A stretch of 64,000 nucleotides of DNA, taken from positions 5,952,001 through 6,016,000 of the forward strand of contig CBDCVZ010000010.1 in NCBI GenBank assembly GCA_965223215.1, written 5' to 3'. This DNA comes from JABDMH01 sp965223215. Lineage in GTDB: Bacteria; Bacteroidota; Bacteroidia; Chitinophagales; Saprospiraceae. How positions within the stretch are numbered: the stretch's first letter is position 1; each line of letters begins with the position of its first letter. Below are positions 36,374 to 44,191 of this stretch, in pieces. Below the pieces are notes generated by a model. That model did no database searches. It saw only the letters and a program-made list of their open reading frames with translations, and had not been told where the DNA came from. The translations under genes were made by a program, and so were the position numbers.

Positions 36374-36446
36374 AAATATAATGCCTCAGCTAAACACCAG
36401 TAGAGATTGATTTAGGTAAGACCGTCTTTTCATTGATGGTTTCTTG

Positions 36447-36477
36447 GGACAAAGACGACCCGTCTTTGTCCTTTTTT
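36447..36477 (+). terminator. Strong intrinsic terminator after the spondin-repeat gene
   Basis: A perfect 11-bp stem (GGACAAAGACG/CGTCTTTGTCC, 3-nt loop) is followed by six T residues on the plus strand. Confidence 0.93.
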
Positions 36478-36509
36478 AAATAATTTTATTTCCTGTTGGC
36501 TGTAATTAA

Positions 36510-36878
36510 TTATTCAGAGCGTTCAGCAAATCGCAGGTAGTACCCGTTGATGTCCAGGATGGAAAATTCCCATAGACCCCACGGTTTTTGCTCAAGTGGA
36601 TCGGCAAAGGAAACATCATTGCTTTTATACTCCTCATAGAGCTCCGATACACCGGATAGAAATATCATAATCTCCATTCCCGTGGATTGAAAAGTTTTAC
36701 TTGGATCCCAGGTGAATAACAAGGTCAGATCATCTCGACTTACGCTGGCAACGGTTGTGGGATCGTCCCATTTCCACACTTTGGGAAAACCGAGTTTCTG
36801 CTGATAAAAATCGATGGTCATATTCATGTCATGCACCGGCAGAAGAGGTGCTTGATGGCTAAGTTTAATATTTTTCAT
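36510..36878 (-). CDS. VOC (glyoxalase/bleomycin-resistance-type) family protein
   Basis: The protein has 122 residues from the ATG at 36878; a longer frame reaching 36965 would overlap the divergent Nudix gene and is unlikely. The VOC pattern is present: APLLPVHDMNMTIDFYQQKL at the start, then a strand block with LTLLFTWDP, and a C-terminal WEFSILDINGYYLRFAE in which the last Glu is a usual metal ligand. It is a cytoplasmic single-domain protein that should dimerise. Substrate (dioxygenase, glyoxalase or antibiotic binding) cannot be told. Confidence 0.88.
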   Translation of the reverse strand: MKNIKLSHQAPLLPVHDMNMTIDFYQQKLGFPKVWKWDDPTTVASVSRDDLTLLFTWDPSKTFQSTGMEIMIFLSGVSELYEEYKSNDVSFADPLEQKPWGLWEFSILDINGYYLRFAERSE

Positions 36879-36922
36879 CGGAGTTATTTTCGATATTCCG
36901 TGCTGATCGATGTTGAAGTAGT

Positions 36923-37387
36923 ATGGCAAAGACAAGTGCTGGCATCCTAATGTACCGAAAATCAAATAATGATATCGAGATTTTGCTCGGTCATATGGGT
37001 GGGCCTTATTGGGCTAGAAAAGACGAAGGGAGTTGGACGATTCCTAAGGGAGAATTTAATCCCAATCTTGAAGCGGCCTTGAATGCTGCCATTCGAGAAT
37101 TTAAAGAGGAAACCGGACTCTTATTAAAGGGACCGTTTATCCCTTTGCCGTCCATTGTGCAGCGGGGAGGTAAGAAAATATGGGCATGGGCCTGTGAAGG
37201 TGATCTGGATCCAGCTTGTTTCGAAAGCAATACTTTTGAAATGGAATGGCCACCACGCTCAGGAAGGGTGCAAACTTTCCCCGAGCTAGATCGAGTAGAG
37301 TGGTTTAGTCGCGAGCAGGCCGAGATCAAAATTCTTAAAAGTCAAAAAGACCTTCTCCAGGCATTTTACAGACTGATTGTGCAATAG
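36923..37387 (+). CDS. Nudix hydrolase
   Basis: A 154-residue protein. The Nudix box is seen as GEFNPNLEAALNAAIREFKE followed by ETG; it has one extra residue between the first Gly and Glu compared with the strict Gx5Ex7REUxEExGU. The segment WTIPKGEF and the C-terminal EWFSREQAEIKIL are typical of the small MutT-like subfamily that cleaves (d)NTPs or dinucleoside polyphosphates. It starts 45 bp from, and divergent to, the VOC gene, with which it may share a promoter region. Cytoplasmic. Confidence 0.93.
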   Translation: MAKTSAGILMYRKSNNDIEILLGHMGGPYWARKDEGSWTIPKGEFNPNLEAALNAAIREFKEETGLLLKGPFIPLPSIVQRGGKKIWAWACEGDLDPACFESNTFEMEWPPRSGRVQTFPELDRVEWFSREQAEIKILKSQKDLLQAFYRLIVQ

Positions 37388-37475
37388 GGATCTAAAAGAG
37401 CATTGAAATTCAAAACTATTGGTATTTCTTCAACCCGAAGACTTTGTTGATTTCTCTAACTTCAATTTTAGTGAA

Positions 37476-37496
37476 AACTTGTATATACATATAAAA
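37476..37496 (+). promoter_or_regulatory. Copy 1 of a 21-bp operator-like repeat (MarR gene)
   Basis: The sequence begins AACTTGTATATACAT and ends ATAAAA. It contains the perfect palindrome TGTATATACA and is identical over 21 bp to the element at 37996-38016. It ends 18 bp before the MarR start codon. AT-rich palindromes of this kind are typical MarR binding sites. Confidence 0.7.
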
Positions 37497-37514
37497 TGCA
37501 TTATCTTAGCATCC

Positions 37515-37982
37515 ATGTCCCAACATACGCAAACTCCTAATTTCGATTCGATCAATCCTTCTAGATGTTTGAATGCCAAACTCAGGAAATTGCATCGCCT
37601 CCTCAATTCGGTATATCAGAAGAAAATTAATCCATTTGGTTTGAGGGGAAGTATGCTGTCGATACTATTTATTGTGGGTAAGCGTAAAAAGGTAAATCAG
37701 AGGTTACTGGCTGAGATGCTAATCTTGGATGAATCTACGATGAGTAGGGACATCAAAGCACTGGAAGCCAAAGGATGGATCGCTAGAGAACGGTCTGTGG
37801 AAGATCGCCGCAGATATGAATTAACCGTGACCCCTGAGGGTTACCAATTACTGGAAGAAGTCGCACCTATTTGGGATAAACTTCACCGCTCCGTAGAGTC
37901 CCTCCTGGGCCTGCATCAGATTACTCAAATTGATGCCATGACCCAAGCCATCAGACAGAATCTAAACTCGCTGCAGCAATAA
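37515..37982 (+). CDS. MarR-family transcriptional regulator
   Basis: The protein has 155 residues from the ATG at 37515; an upstream in-frame ATG at 37419 would place the operator inside the coding region. The winged helix-turn-helix is visible: VNQRLLAEMLILDESTMSRD is the recognition unit, and ARERSVEDRRRYELTVTPEG is the wing with the family's D-R-R motif. Dimerisation helices lie at both ends (LRKLHRLLNSVYQKK and the C-terminal TQIDAMTQAIRQNL). An identical 21-bp palindromic element precedes this gene and the next one, which points to autorepression and control of the adjacent membrane-protein gene. No ligand can be inferred. Confidence 0.92.
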   Translation: MSQHTQTPNFDSINPSRCLNAKLRKLHRLLNSVYQKKINPFGLRGSMLSILFIVGKRKKVNQRLLAEMLILDESTMSRDIKALEAKGWIARERSVEDRRRYELTVTPEGYQLLEEVAPIWDKLHRSVESLLGLHQITQIDAMTQAIRQNLNSLQQ

Positions 37983-37995
37983 TTTTTTGAAAAAT

Positions 37996-38016
37996 AACTT
38001 GTATATACATATAAAA
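37996..38016 (+). promoter_or_regulatory. Copy 2 of the 21-bp operator-like repeat (membrane protein gene)
   Basis: Identical to 37476-37496, with the TGTATATACA palindrome. It ends one base before the ATG at 38018, so a bound repressor would cover the ribosome-entry region or the start of transcription. Confidence 0.7.
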
Positions 38017-38017
38017 A

Positions 38018-38728
38018 ATGTTACCACAGATTCCGACTTACGTAGCTATTGCCTTTATTGTAACTACCTTGTTGACACTATGGTTGGTTCGCAGGGTGGT
38101 GGCAAATGCTCAGTTTTCTGCACGAGTGGTCAATCGCATGATGGTGGCTTTGATCGTCTGGCTCGGCTTACATATGATTATCGCACTGAGTGGCTTCTAT
38201 TTTCGGACCATCAGTCAGGTGCCCCCACCATTTGCTCTGGTGATTATTCCCACCTTTCTGGTGATTCTCTATCTTTTTGGTTCTCGACAAGGTCGAAAAT
38301 TCATGGACCAACTCCCCTTCATCGATCTCGTTTGGTTAAGCGTTGTCCGTATCCCAGTGGAGATCGTGCTTTATTGGCTTTTTGTCCATGGCACTATACC
38401 GGAGCTGATGACCTTTTCAGGTCGCAATTTCGATATCCTGGCGGGATTGACAGCCCCGCTGGTAGCTATGGCCATGCACCGAAATATGATCGGGCGTAGG
38501 GTACTATTAATTTGGAATTTCATGAGTCTGGCATTGCTCATATTTATTATCGTTAATGCGCTGCTATCAGCACCTTCAGCCCTTCAGCAGTTTGGCTTTG
38601 ATCAACCCAATATTGGCTTATTGCATTTCCCCTTTGTTTGGTTGGCAGCTTTTGTGGCACCGGCCGTATTGATTAGTCATCTAGTGATGATCAGGCAATT
38701 GACGATCAGGGCAAGGAGTTTCAATTAA
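38018..38728 (+). CDS. Multi-helix membrane protein controlled by the adjacent MarR regulator
   Basis: A 236-residue protein with about six to seven hydrophobic helices (for example TYVAIAFIVTTLLTLWLV, ALIVWLGLHMIIALSGFYF, FALVIIPTFLVILYLF, LLIWNFMSLALLIFIIVNAL, FVWLAAFVAPAVLISHLVM). It has no transporter motif I recognise. It is probably an inner-membrane protein. Only 35 bp separate it from the MarR gene, and both share the same operator-like element, so it is likely the regulator's main target. By analogy with other MarR pairs it may help respond to a toxic or redox-active small molecule (inference). Confidence 0.85.
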   Translation: MLPQIPTYVAIAFIVTTLLTLWLVRRVVANAQFSARVVNRMMVALIVWLGLHMIIALSGFYFRTISQVPPPFALVIIPTFLVILYLFGSRQGRKFMDQLPFIDLVWLSVVRIPVEIVLYWLFVHGTIPELMTFSGRNFDILAGLTAPLVAMAMHRNMIGRRVLLIWNFMSLALLIFIIVNALLSAPSALQQFGFDQPNIGLLHFPFVWLAAFVAPAVLISHLVMIRQLTIRARSFN

Positions 38729-38759
38729 TCTCAGATGAGGTTTACGGAATAGAAATTTT

Positions 38760-39284
38760 TTAATTCGGCCCACTTCGATTAAATCTGTTGCTTGGGTGAT
38801 AACTTCTAAAGCCAAAATTAAAGTTTTGGCAATCAGCCATGCCGCCAGATTCGATGGCAATTTGTAATACACCAATGCAATTCTGTATTTCGTTAAAATA
38901 ACTACCATAATCGAATCCTTGCATTTGGCTAAATCCCTGGTCTATGACATCAATTTGCTTCTGGTTTAAAGAAAGCCCCTTGGCACCAACCCTGGTGACA
39001 TAGACATCTCCTCCTAATCTGAAAAGAAGGTGCACTTTAATATGTCCAGATATGGTCTTATCTAGATCCAGGTCTGAAATAATTGTTTTATTGATCTTTT
39101 TGAACTCATCCCTCGTGCAGTGTAGTTTAGGATCTCTATGTGCCTTTAAATAAATTTGCAAGCACGTGTCGGCCGGGCATCGGCTTAGTCGGGTCCATTC
39201 AAAAGATGGAGAAGCAATGAGCTGGGAAAAAGCCGTTGCTGTCGTAAATGTAAAAATCAGGATGAAGAAAAGGCCTGAATGCAT
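38760..39284 (-). CDS. Secreted hypothetical protein with a TonB-C-like strand pattern
   Basis: A 174-residue protein with signal peptide (SGLFFILIFTFTTATAFS). The second half (GHIKVHLLFRLGGDVYVTRV ... VIDQGFSQMQGF ... IGVLQIAIE) resembles the small alpha/beta C-terminal domain of TonB-like proteins, but there is no N-terminal anchor helix that would stay in the membrane. Four to five Cys residues may form disulfides. No family can be assigned. It converges on the MarR-controlled membrane protein gene. Confidence 0.65.
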   Translation of the reverse strand: MHSGLFFILIFTFTTATAFSQLIASPSFEWTRLSRCPADTCLQIYLKAHRDPKLHCTRDEFKKINKTIISDLDLDKTISGHIKVHLLFRLGGDVYVTRVGAKGLSLNQKQIDVIDQGFSQMQGFDYGSYFNEIQNCIGVLQIAIESGGMADCQNFNFGFRSYHPSNRFNRSGPN

Positions 39285-39455
39285 CGAAGAAGTGTTTTGG
39301 TAGTAGATGCGCGTCCCCCATCGCTTGGTGTCTTCCCGTTCCTATTAGTTTCTGATACAGCGAATATATCTGCAGAAATGTTTATACAAAATCACATTAC
39401 TAGGAGCTGGCCGAATGATTATTCGCAGAATTATGTGTGCTTTAGTACGGGCAGC

Positions 39456-40289
39456 TTAGAAATTCGCTACGACTCCACCCACGATGCTATCTACGATCAT
39501 TTGGTAATTTGAAGAACCTGAAAAATATCGTACCCATACATGACGACCATCACGGGGTCGAATTACTTCGGCCAACATTTTGTTGGGATGATTTGGTGTA
39601 CCATATCGAGCATTGAGAATGCAATCGACCTCGAGCTCATCCGCCAGTATTTTGAGATTCGATGGTGGATAGTTCTCGGTAGTGGTTGGCCCAATCACCT
39701 CATATTTCTTATCGGGTAGATTCGCCAGCCGATCTACCAATTGTAAATCGATGTCATTTTGGAAAAAAGTGTGGTTTGAATCCGAAGGTTGGAACGGCAT
39801 GATGGCTATCCGTACTGCATCTGTAGATGCATCTTTTTTACCGCTGGTCAAATATTTAGACAGCAGCACCAGCCCTAAAAAGACTAAAAAGTAAATAATG
39901 ATCCGGGTATACTTCCTGCGTAGGGGTGCCTTTAGAGTGTTTGACTGGTCTGGTTTTCTAATTGGGTCACCCGGCGGCACCAACCACTGATATCCCCTTC
40001 TTGGTATCGACTTAATAAATGTGGGGTCTGACCCCCGATCATTAAGTGCTGCCCTGATTTGTCGTATACAAAAATGGACGCTTTGATCATAATCCACCTG
40101 TACCTCAGACCAAATGTGTCTTTTGATTTCTTCGTGCGATACCAGCGAGGGATAACGGTCGATAAGTAAGGACAGCAATTTGCTCGGTTGGGGACCAAGC
40201 CGCTTTGGTTTACCTTCCACCACCGTATTAATAATTTCACCTTTATCCGGATAAAAAATATAAGAACCAAAGGTGTAAGTCTGTTCCAT
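39456..40289 (-). CDS. CadC-like membrane-bound winged-helix regulator
   Basis: The protein has 277 residues from the ATG at 40289. Residues 1-105 form an OmpR/PhoB-type winged helix (KLLSLLIDRYPSLVSHEEIK, DYDQSVHFCIRQIRAAL, FIKSIPRRGYQWLVPP). One membrane helix follows (IIIYFLVFLGLVLLSKYL). The periplasmic part (RIAIMPFQPSDSNHTFFQND ... EVIGPTTTENY ... ELEVDCILNARYG) resembles the TolB-N-like sensory domain of CadC/ToxR-type and adenylate-cyclase-linked regulators. It should sense an envelope signal and bind DNA directly. It is 34 bp from the end of the ankyrin gene in the same direction, a possible operon. Confidence 0.85.
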   Translation of the reverse strand: MEQTYTFGSYIFYPDKGEIINTVVEGKPKRLGPQPSKLLSLLIDRYPSLVSHEEIKRHIWSEVQVDYDQSVHFCIRQIRAALNDRGSDPTFIKSIPRRGYQWLVPPGDPIRKPDQSNTLKAPLRRKYTRIIIYFLVFLGLVLLSKYLTSGKKDASTDAVRIAIMPFQPSDSNHTFFQNDIDLQLVDRLANLPDKKYEVIGPTTTENYPPSNLKILADELEVDCILNARYGTPNHPNKMLAEVIRPRDGRHVWVRYFSGSSNYQMIVDSIVGGVVANF

Positions 40290-40323
40290 AAAATGATGCA
40301 AGCTAAGAGCACCAAGGTAATGC

Positions 40324-41742
40324 TTATTCCGTGGCTCCTCTTTCTTTCAGGAATGACTTTATTTGGTCTTCCCGAGCCATCTGCAGTGGTGTTTTGGGTT
40401 CTGCACCAAATTTTCTACCCTTCCGGTTGATATTCGCTCCGTTGGCCAATAATATTTCGATCATTTCCACATTGGCTCCCAAGGCTGCCCAATGCAGTGC
40501 GGTGGTACCCAGAAAATGTTGATCTTCAACATTGGCACCCCGATCCAATAGTAATTGCATCATATCTATTCCACATCTTCCGATGATCGGATACCAAAGA
40601 AGCGCAAAATCATGGGCACCACGCTCGTGAATTCGATTAGGATCTTCATCCAATAGGTTTGTAACGGTGACCATATCACCCATCATGACTGCCGAGGGTA
40701 AGGAATATGGTGCTCCTGCGTTCATCAGTTTTTCTACAATATTTCTTCGACCCATATGGGCACCTGCTTCAATGCACATTTCACTGGTAGTTGATATGGA
40801 ATGTGCAAGTAATGGCTGTTGACCAAGAGCTTCTACTACATAATCTGCATCTCCATGAGATTTGCCGACAAAATTATAAGTCGAGAATCGATCCAATTGT
40901 GCAAAGGCCTCCGGTATTTCATATTTGGCACCGGTGGCAGTATAAGCGTATCGCGAAGTGCGGCAAGTTTTATGGATCTTCGTGACATCGGTCAGCAGGT
41001 CGATCAGAGCTTGATGACCTTTTGCTTTTGCTATTTGCAGGGGCGTTTCTCCATTTACATTCTCATGAGTGGCATTGGCTCCCAATCTAATCAGCATTTC
41101 TGCAATCTCTAAACTTCCCCGCTCGACAGCAATATGAAGCGGGGGCTGATCACCAGGCAACTGATGGGTGGGATTGGCATTGTTACTGAGCAGGGTAGCG
41201 CTGGTCATCTCCGCAATCGCCAGATCGGAATATCGTAATGCTGTTTGCAAGGGAGTTGTACCTGTTTCTTTATTTATCGAGCCATCAGGAGCACCTCCCT
41301 TGGCATATATGCGCCAAATACCTGATCCCGCACCTCCTCTAGCTGCTGACCACATAGCACTACCTCCCACAGGATGCACCTTGTTTACCCTGGCGATGGT
41401 CTCCCTGTTTTCGGCCTCCGTTAGTAGATTGAATCGATCCCAGTCAAGGTCTAGCGCTGCTTCATGAACATCAGTTTCGTAACCGTGTTCCTTCAAAAGC
41501 TCACCAAGTCCCTTGTGACCATTTAGGAGGGCGAGTGCGAAACCAGACTTTCCGTCTTGATCTCTTTCCGATGGCCAATCTGAATGAACTTGTATATAAG
41601 ATTCAACGGCTTGATAATCTCCCTTTCGACATGCCTCTAAGAAGGGGCTGGCCCCGTACTGCTCTGTGTTAATCCAGTTTAGTTTTAATGGTGCCACAGC
41701 TAGTCCTAAACCGCTGTAGCGTAGAAAGTGTCGTCTTTCCAT
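40324..41742 (-). CDS. Ankyrin-repeat protein with Tat-like signal
   Basis: A 472-residue protein. The N-terminus ERRHFLRYSGLGLAVAP fits a twin-arginine signal, so it may be exported folded. About eight ankyrin repeats are visible, for example GASPFLEACRKGDYQAVESY, TPLQTALRYSDLAIAEM, PPLHIAVERGSLEIAEMLI, TPLQIAKAKGHQALIDLL and TALHWAALGANVEMIEILL. The repeats form a protein-binding surface. A middle segment (KIHKTCRTSRYAYTATGAKY) breaks the array. An exported bacterial ankyrin protein beside a CadC-like envelope regulator suggests a periplasmic sensing or inhibitor role, but this is a guess. Confidence 0.85.
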   Translation of the reverse strand: MERRHFLRYSGLGLAVAPLKLNWINTEQYGASPFLEACRKGDYQAVESYIQVHSDWPSERDQDGKSGFALALLNGHKGLGELLKEHGYETDVHEAALDLDWDRFNLLTEAENRETIARVNKVHPVGGSAMWSAARGGAGSGIWRIYAKGGAPDGSINKETGTTPLQTALRYSDLAIAEMTSATLLSNNANPTHQLPGDQPPLHIAVERGSLEIAEMLIRLGANATHENVNGETPLQIAKAKGHQALIDLLTDVTKIHKTCRTSRYAYTATGAKYEIPEAFAQLDRFSTYNFVGKSHGDADYVVEALGQQPLLAHSISTTSEMCIEAGAHMGRRNIVEKLMNAGAPYSLPSAVMMGDMVTVTNLLDEDPNRIHERGAHDFALLWYPIIGRCGIDMMQLLLDRGANVEDQHFLGTTALHWAALGANVEMIEILLANGANINRKGRKFGAEPKTPLQMAREDQIKSFLKERGATE

Positions 41743-42025
41743 ACTGGCATATTATTTAAAGGTCCTGATCCTGATAAGAGTCTGAAAAAATAACCAATGG
41801 TGGGCAACATGGGTGGAATAGGCCCTGAGGAAAGCCTGATTTTTTCCTTAGCTAGGGAATGAAGGTTACGTTAAAGGGAGATTTGGAAAGATGGAAGACG
41901 ACGGTGAGAAAGGGTGACTGGAAAATAATTGCATAATTTGAGACTAGTACCAGGTCGAGGAGTTTACGTGGAAATTCGAAACGTCGACAAAACGGCATAG
42001 GTCTGATTAACCTTTCTAATTTACG

Positions 42026-43468
42026 ATGAGATATTATTTATCCTTCCTTCTACAACTCTTATTGCTTACAAGTCAAGCCCAAGATATTGATCAACCCAAT
42101 ATCATCTTCATAACGGTAGATGACCTGGGATGGTCAGATTTAGGATGCTACGGCGCAGACCTGCATGAAACGCCCAATATAGATGCATTGGCTAGCAATG
42201 CTACATTGTTTACAAACAGCTATGCAGCTGCACCGGTATGTTCACCCACCCGTGCTTCCATCTTGACCGGAAAGACTCCTGCTAGTCTCCAGTTAACCAT
42301 TTGGATAGAGGCAGCAGGGCACGAACGCAAAAGCAGGGAAGAACAAAAATTGATCGCTCCCCAGACTGTAGAAAATCTGTCCTTGGAAGAAATTACGTTG
42401 GCTGAACTACTGAAGCAGAAAGGATACCTCACCGCACATGTCGGAAAATGGCATTTGGGAAATTTGATGCATTTTCCAGAAACACAGGGTTTCGACATCA
42501 GCTTCGCAGCCAGTCAAAGGGGAGCACCCCCCACGTTTTTCTATCCCTATCGAGGCCAGGCTTTTGGAGAATATCGATTCGTGACAGATATGGCCATGGA
42601 TGCTAAGCAGCAATATTTTTCGGACAGAGAGGGAGAATATTTAACCGATCGACTCACCGACGAAGCCATCCGAATAATAGGTGATGCAAGAGGAAAGCCC
42701 CTTTACCTAAATCTCAACTATTATTCTGTACATACTCCTATCGAAGCTAAAGAAAAGGATGTGCAGTATTTCCAGGAAAATAAACGGCAGGCATTTCTTC
42801 ATCAAAACGAGACCTACGCGGCGATGGTTAAGAGCATCGATGACAATGTTGGAAGAATCATCGCGCACTTAAAATCACTAGGCATTTTTCAAAGTACATT
42901 GCTTATTCTGACTTCCGACAATGGAGGATATATTAATGAGTACCGACACACTAAAGTCACCGACAATACCCCCTTGCGATCGGGAAAAGGGAGCCTCTAC
43001 GAAGGTGGGATTCGCATACCTACGCTTATTTCTGCTCCATTTTTGGGTGCACAACAATCGCATGTCAATCTGCCCATCAGCACGATTGATTATGTGCCGA
43101 CATTCTGTGACATGATGGGTTTGGATCTGCCAGCAGGTGTCGAGGGGAGGAGCTTCTTAAATGCCTTAATCGGTAAGGAAGGTTCAACACAACCTAACCG
43201 CAACTTATTTTGGCACTATCCCCACTATTATCCAACCACCACACCAGTCAGCGCTATCCGCCAAGGTGATTGGAAGTTGTTGGAATTTTTTGAAGACAAT
43301 CATCTCGAACTATACAATCTCAAAGAGGACATAGGAGAAAAAAATAACCTGGAAAAAGAAAGTCCTGAAAAAGCGAAAGAATTGTTAAGTCAATTGAGGC
43401 AATGGCGTCAACAAGTGAAAGCTCCGATGCCACGCCCCAATCTTGATTACCTGAAGAATAATAAATGA
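42026..43468 (+). CDS. Secreted sulfatase (S1 family)
   Basis: A 480-residue protein with signal peptide (YYLSFLLQLLLLTSQA). The formylglycine motif C-S-P-T-R is at Cys72 (APVCSPTRASILTGK), so activity needs a formylglycine-generating enzyme that is not in this window. Metal-binding residues are in FITVDDLGWSDLG and LLILTSDNGGY. The segment AHVGKWHLGN is the second S1 signature. It removes sulfate from a glycan in the periplasm. It lies near a PL8 lyase and a sialidase gene, pointing to sulfated glycosaminoglycan-like substrates (inference). Confidence 0.95.
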   Translation: MRYYLSFLLQLLLLTSQAQDIDQPNIIFITVDDLGWSDLGCYGADLHETPNIDALASNATLFTNSYAAAPVCSPTRASILTGKTPASLQLTIWIEAAGHERKSREEQKLIAPQTVENLSLEEITLAELLKQKGYLTAHVGKWHLGNLMHFPETQGFDISFAASQRGAPPTFFYPYRGQAFGEYRFVTDMAMDAKQQYFSDREGEYLTDRLTDEAIRIIGDARGKPLYLNLNYYSVHTPIEAKEKDVQYFQENKRQAFLHQNETYAAMVKSIDDNVGRIIAHLKSLGIFQSTLLILTSDNGGYINEYRHTKVTDNTPLRSGKGSLYEGGIRIPTLISAPFLGAQQSHVNLPISTIDYVPTFCDMMGLDLPAGVEGRSFLNALIGKEGSTQPNRNLFWHYPHYYPTTTPVSAIRQGDWKLLEFFEDNHLELYNLKEDIGEKNNLEKESPEKAKELLSQLRQWRQQVKAPMPRPNLDYLKNNK

Positions 43469-43614
43469 TAGAAACCTAAACGTGGTTCCTTGCAAACCCT
43501 AAAAAAACCTGAATAAGGATATCTCGAAATAGCAGAATTTCTGATGAAAGGAATCATAAAAAAAACTGGGAAAGAGAGGAAGCGGTGCAAAAAGGAATTA
43601 ATTGATATTAAGAT

Positions 43615-44082
43615 CTAAATCAGTTGTTCTTTGACCAGTTGCAATAGATGATTGATGACCTGCAGACCCTTGCGTTGACCTTGCCGCATTTTCAGCAACA
43701 TCCAAACCACCCACCCAATCATGAAAAGAGAATATAGCCCAAGGACCGTCAGCTTACCCATGGTTGCCAGCTCGCTATTGGATATAACAAATACAAGAGA
43801 GGGAATGGAAAAGAGTGGGACGACGAACGCCATGATCGAATAGGTGGCATTCCCGCGAGACTTGTAAGATACTGTCGTTGCCCCATTTGCAGTTTGCCAT
43901 TTCAGATCTATATAATATAAGTGGGGTTCGATCATGCTTAGCCACCCGAAATGAGCTTTAGAATGTAGTTTCAGATGCCTTTGACCATGTTTGGATATAG
44001 ATAAATCCTTGCTCCTTTTTACTATAGGTACAAGGTGAGCTTCAAAGGTTTCTGAGTCTTGAGCAAAGTCAACAGACGTCAT
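43615..44082 (-). CDS. Hypothetical membrane protein
   Basis: A 155-residue protein. The N-terminal ~85 residues are soluble and beta-rich (LYYIDLKWQTANGATTVSYK). Two hydrophobic helices follow (YSIMAFVVPLFSIPSLVFVI and GKLTVLGLYSLFMIGWVVWM), then a short basic tail. No family is recognised. It sits between the sulfatase and lyase genes but need not be functionally linked. Confidence 0.6.
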   Translation of the reverse strand: MTSVDFAQDSETFEAHLVPIVKRSKDLSISKHGQRHLKLHSKAHFGWLSMIEPHLYYIDLKWQTANGATTVSYKSRGNATYSIMAFVVPLFSIPSLVFVISNSELATMGKLTVLGLYSLFMIGWVVWMLLKMRQGQRKGLQVINHLLQLVKEQLI

Positions 44083-44191
44083 TGGCTGTAGGCGTTCGAT
44101 TTTAGTAGACTAAATAAATATCTTTCGATTGCATCATGTGCTTAATTAGACAAAAGATCGATGGCCATCTACTTGCGAAGTGCATAACCCA

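Noticed and set aside
36879..36965. Longer start for the VOC protein
   Set aside because: It would run into the divergent Nudix gene, and the VOC fold begins right after the ATG at 36878.
37987..38499. Alternative frame over the MarR-controlled membrane protein gene
   Set aside because: It is a shadow of the multi-helix protein. Its own translation has no membrane or domain pattern.
39279..39512. Short plus-strand frame between the secreted hypothetical gene and the CadC-like gene
   Set aside because: It overlaps the 3' end of the CadC-like gene, has no domain pattern and has poor coding character.
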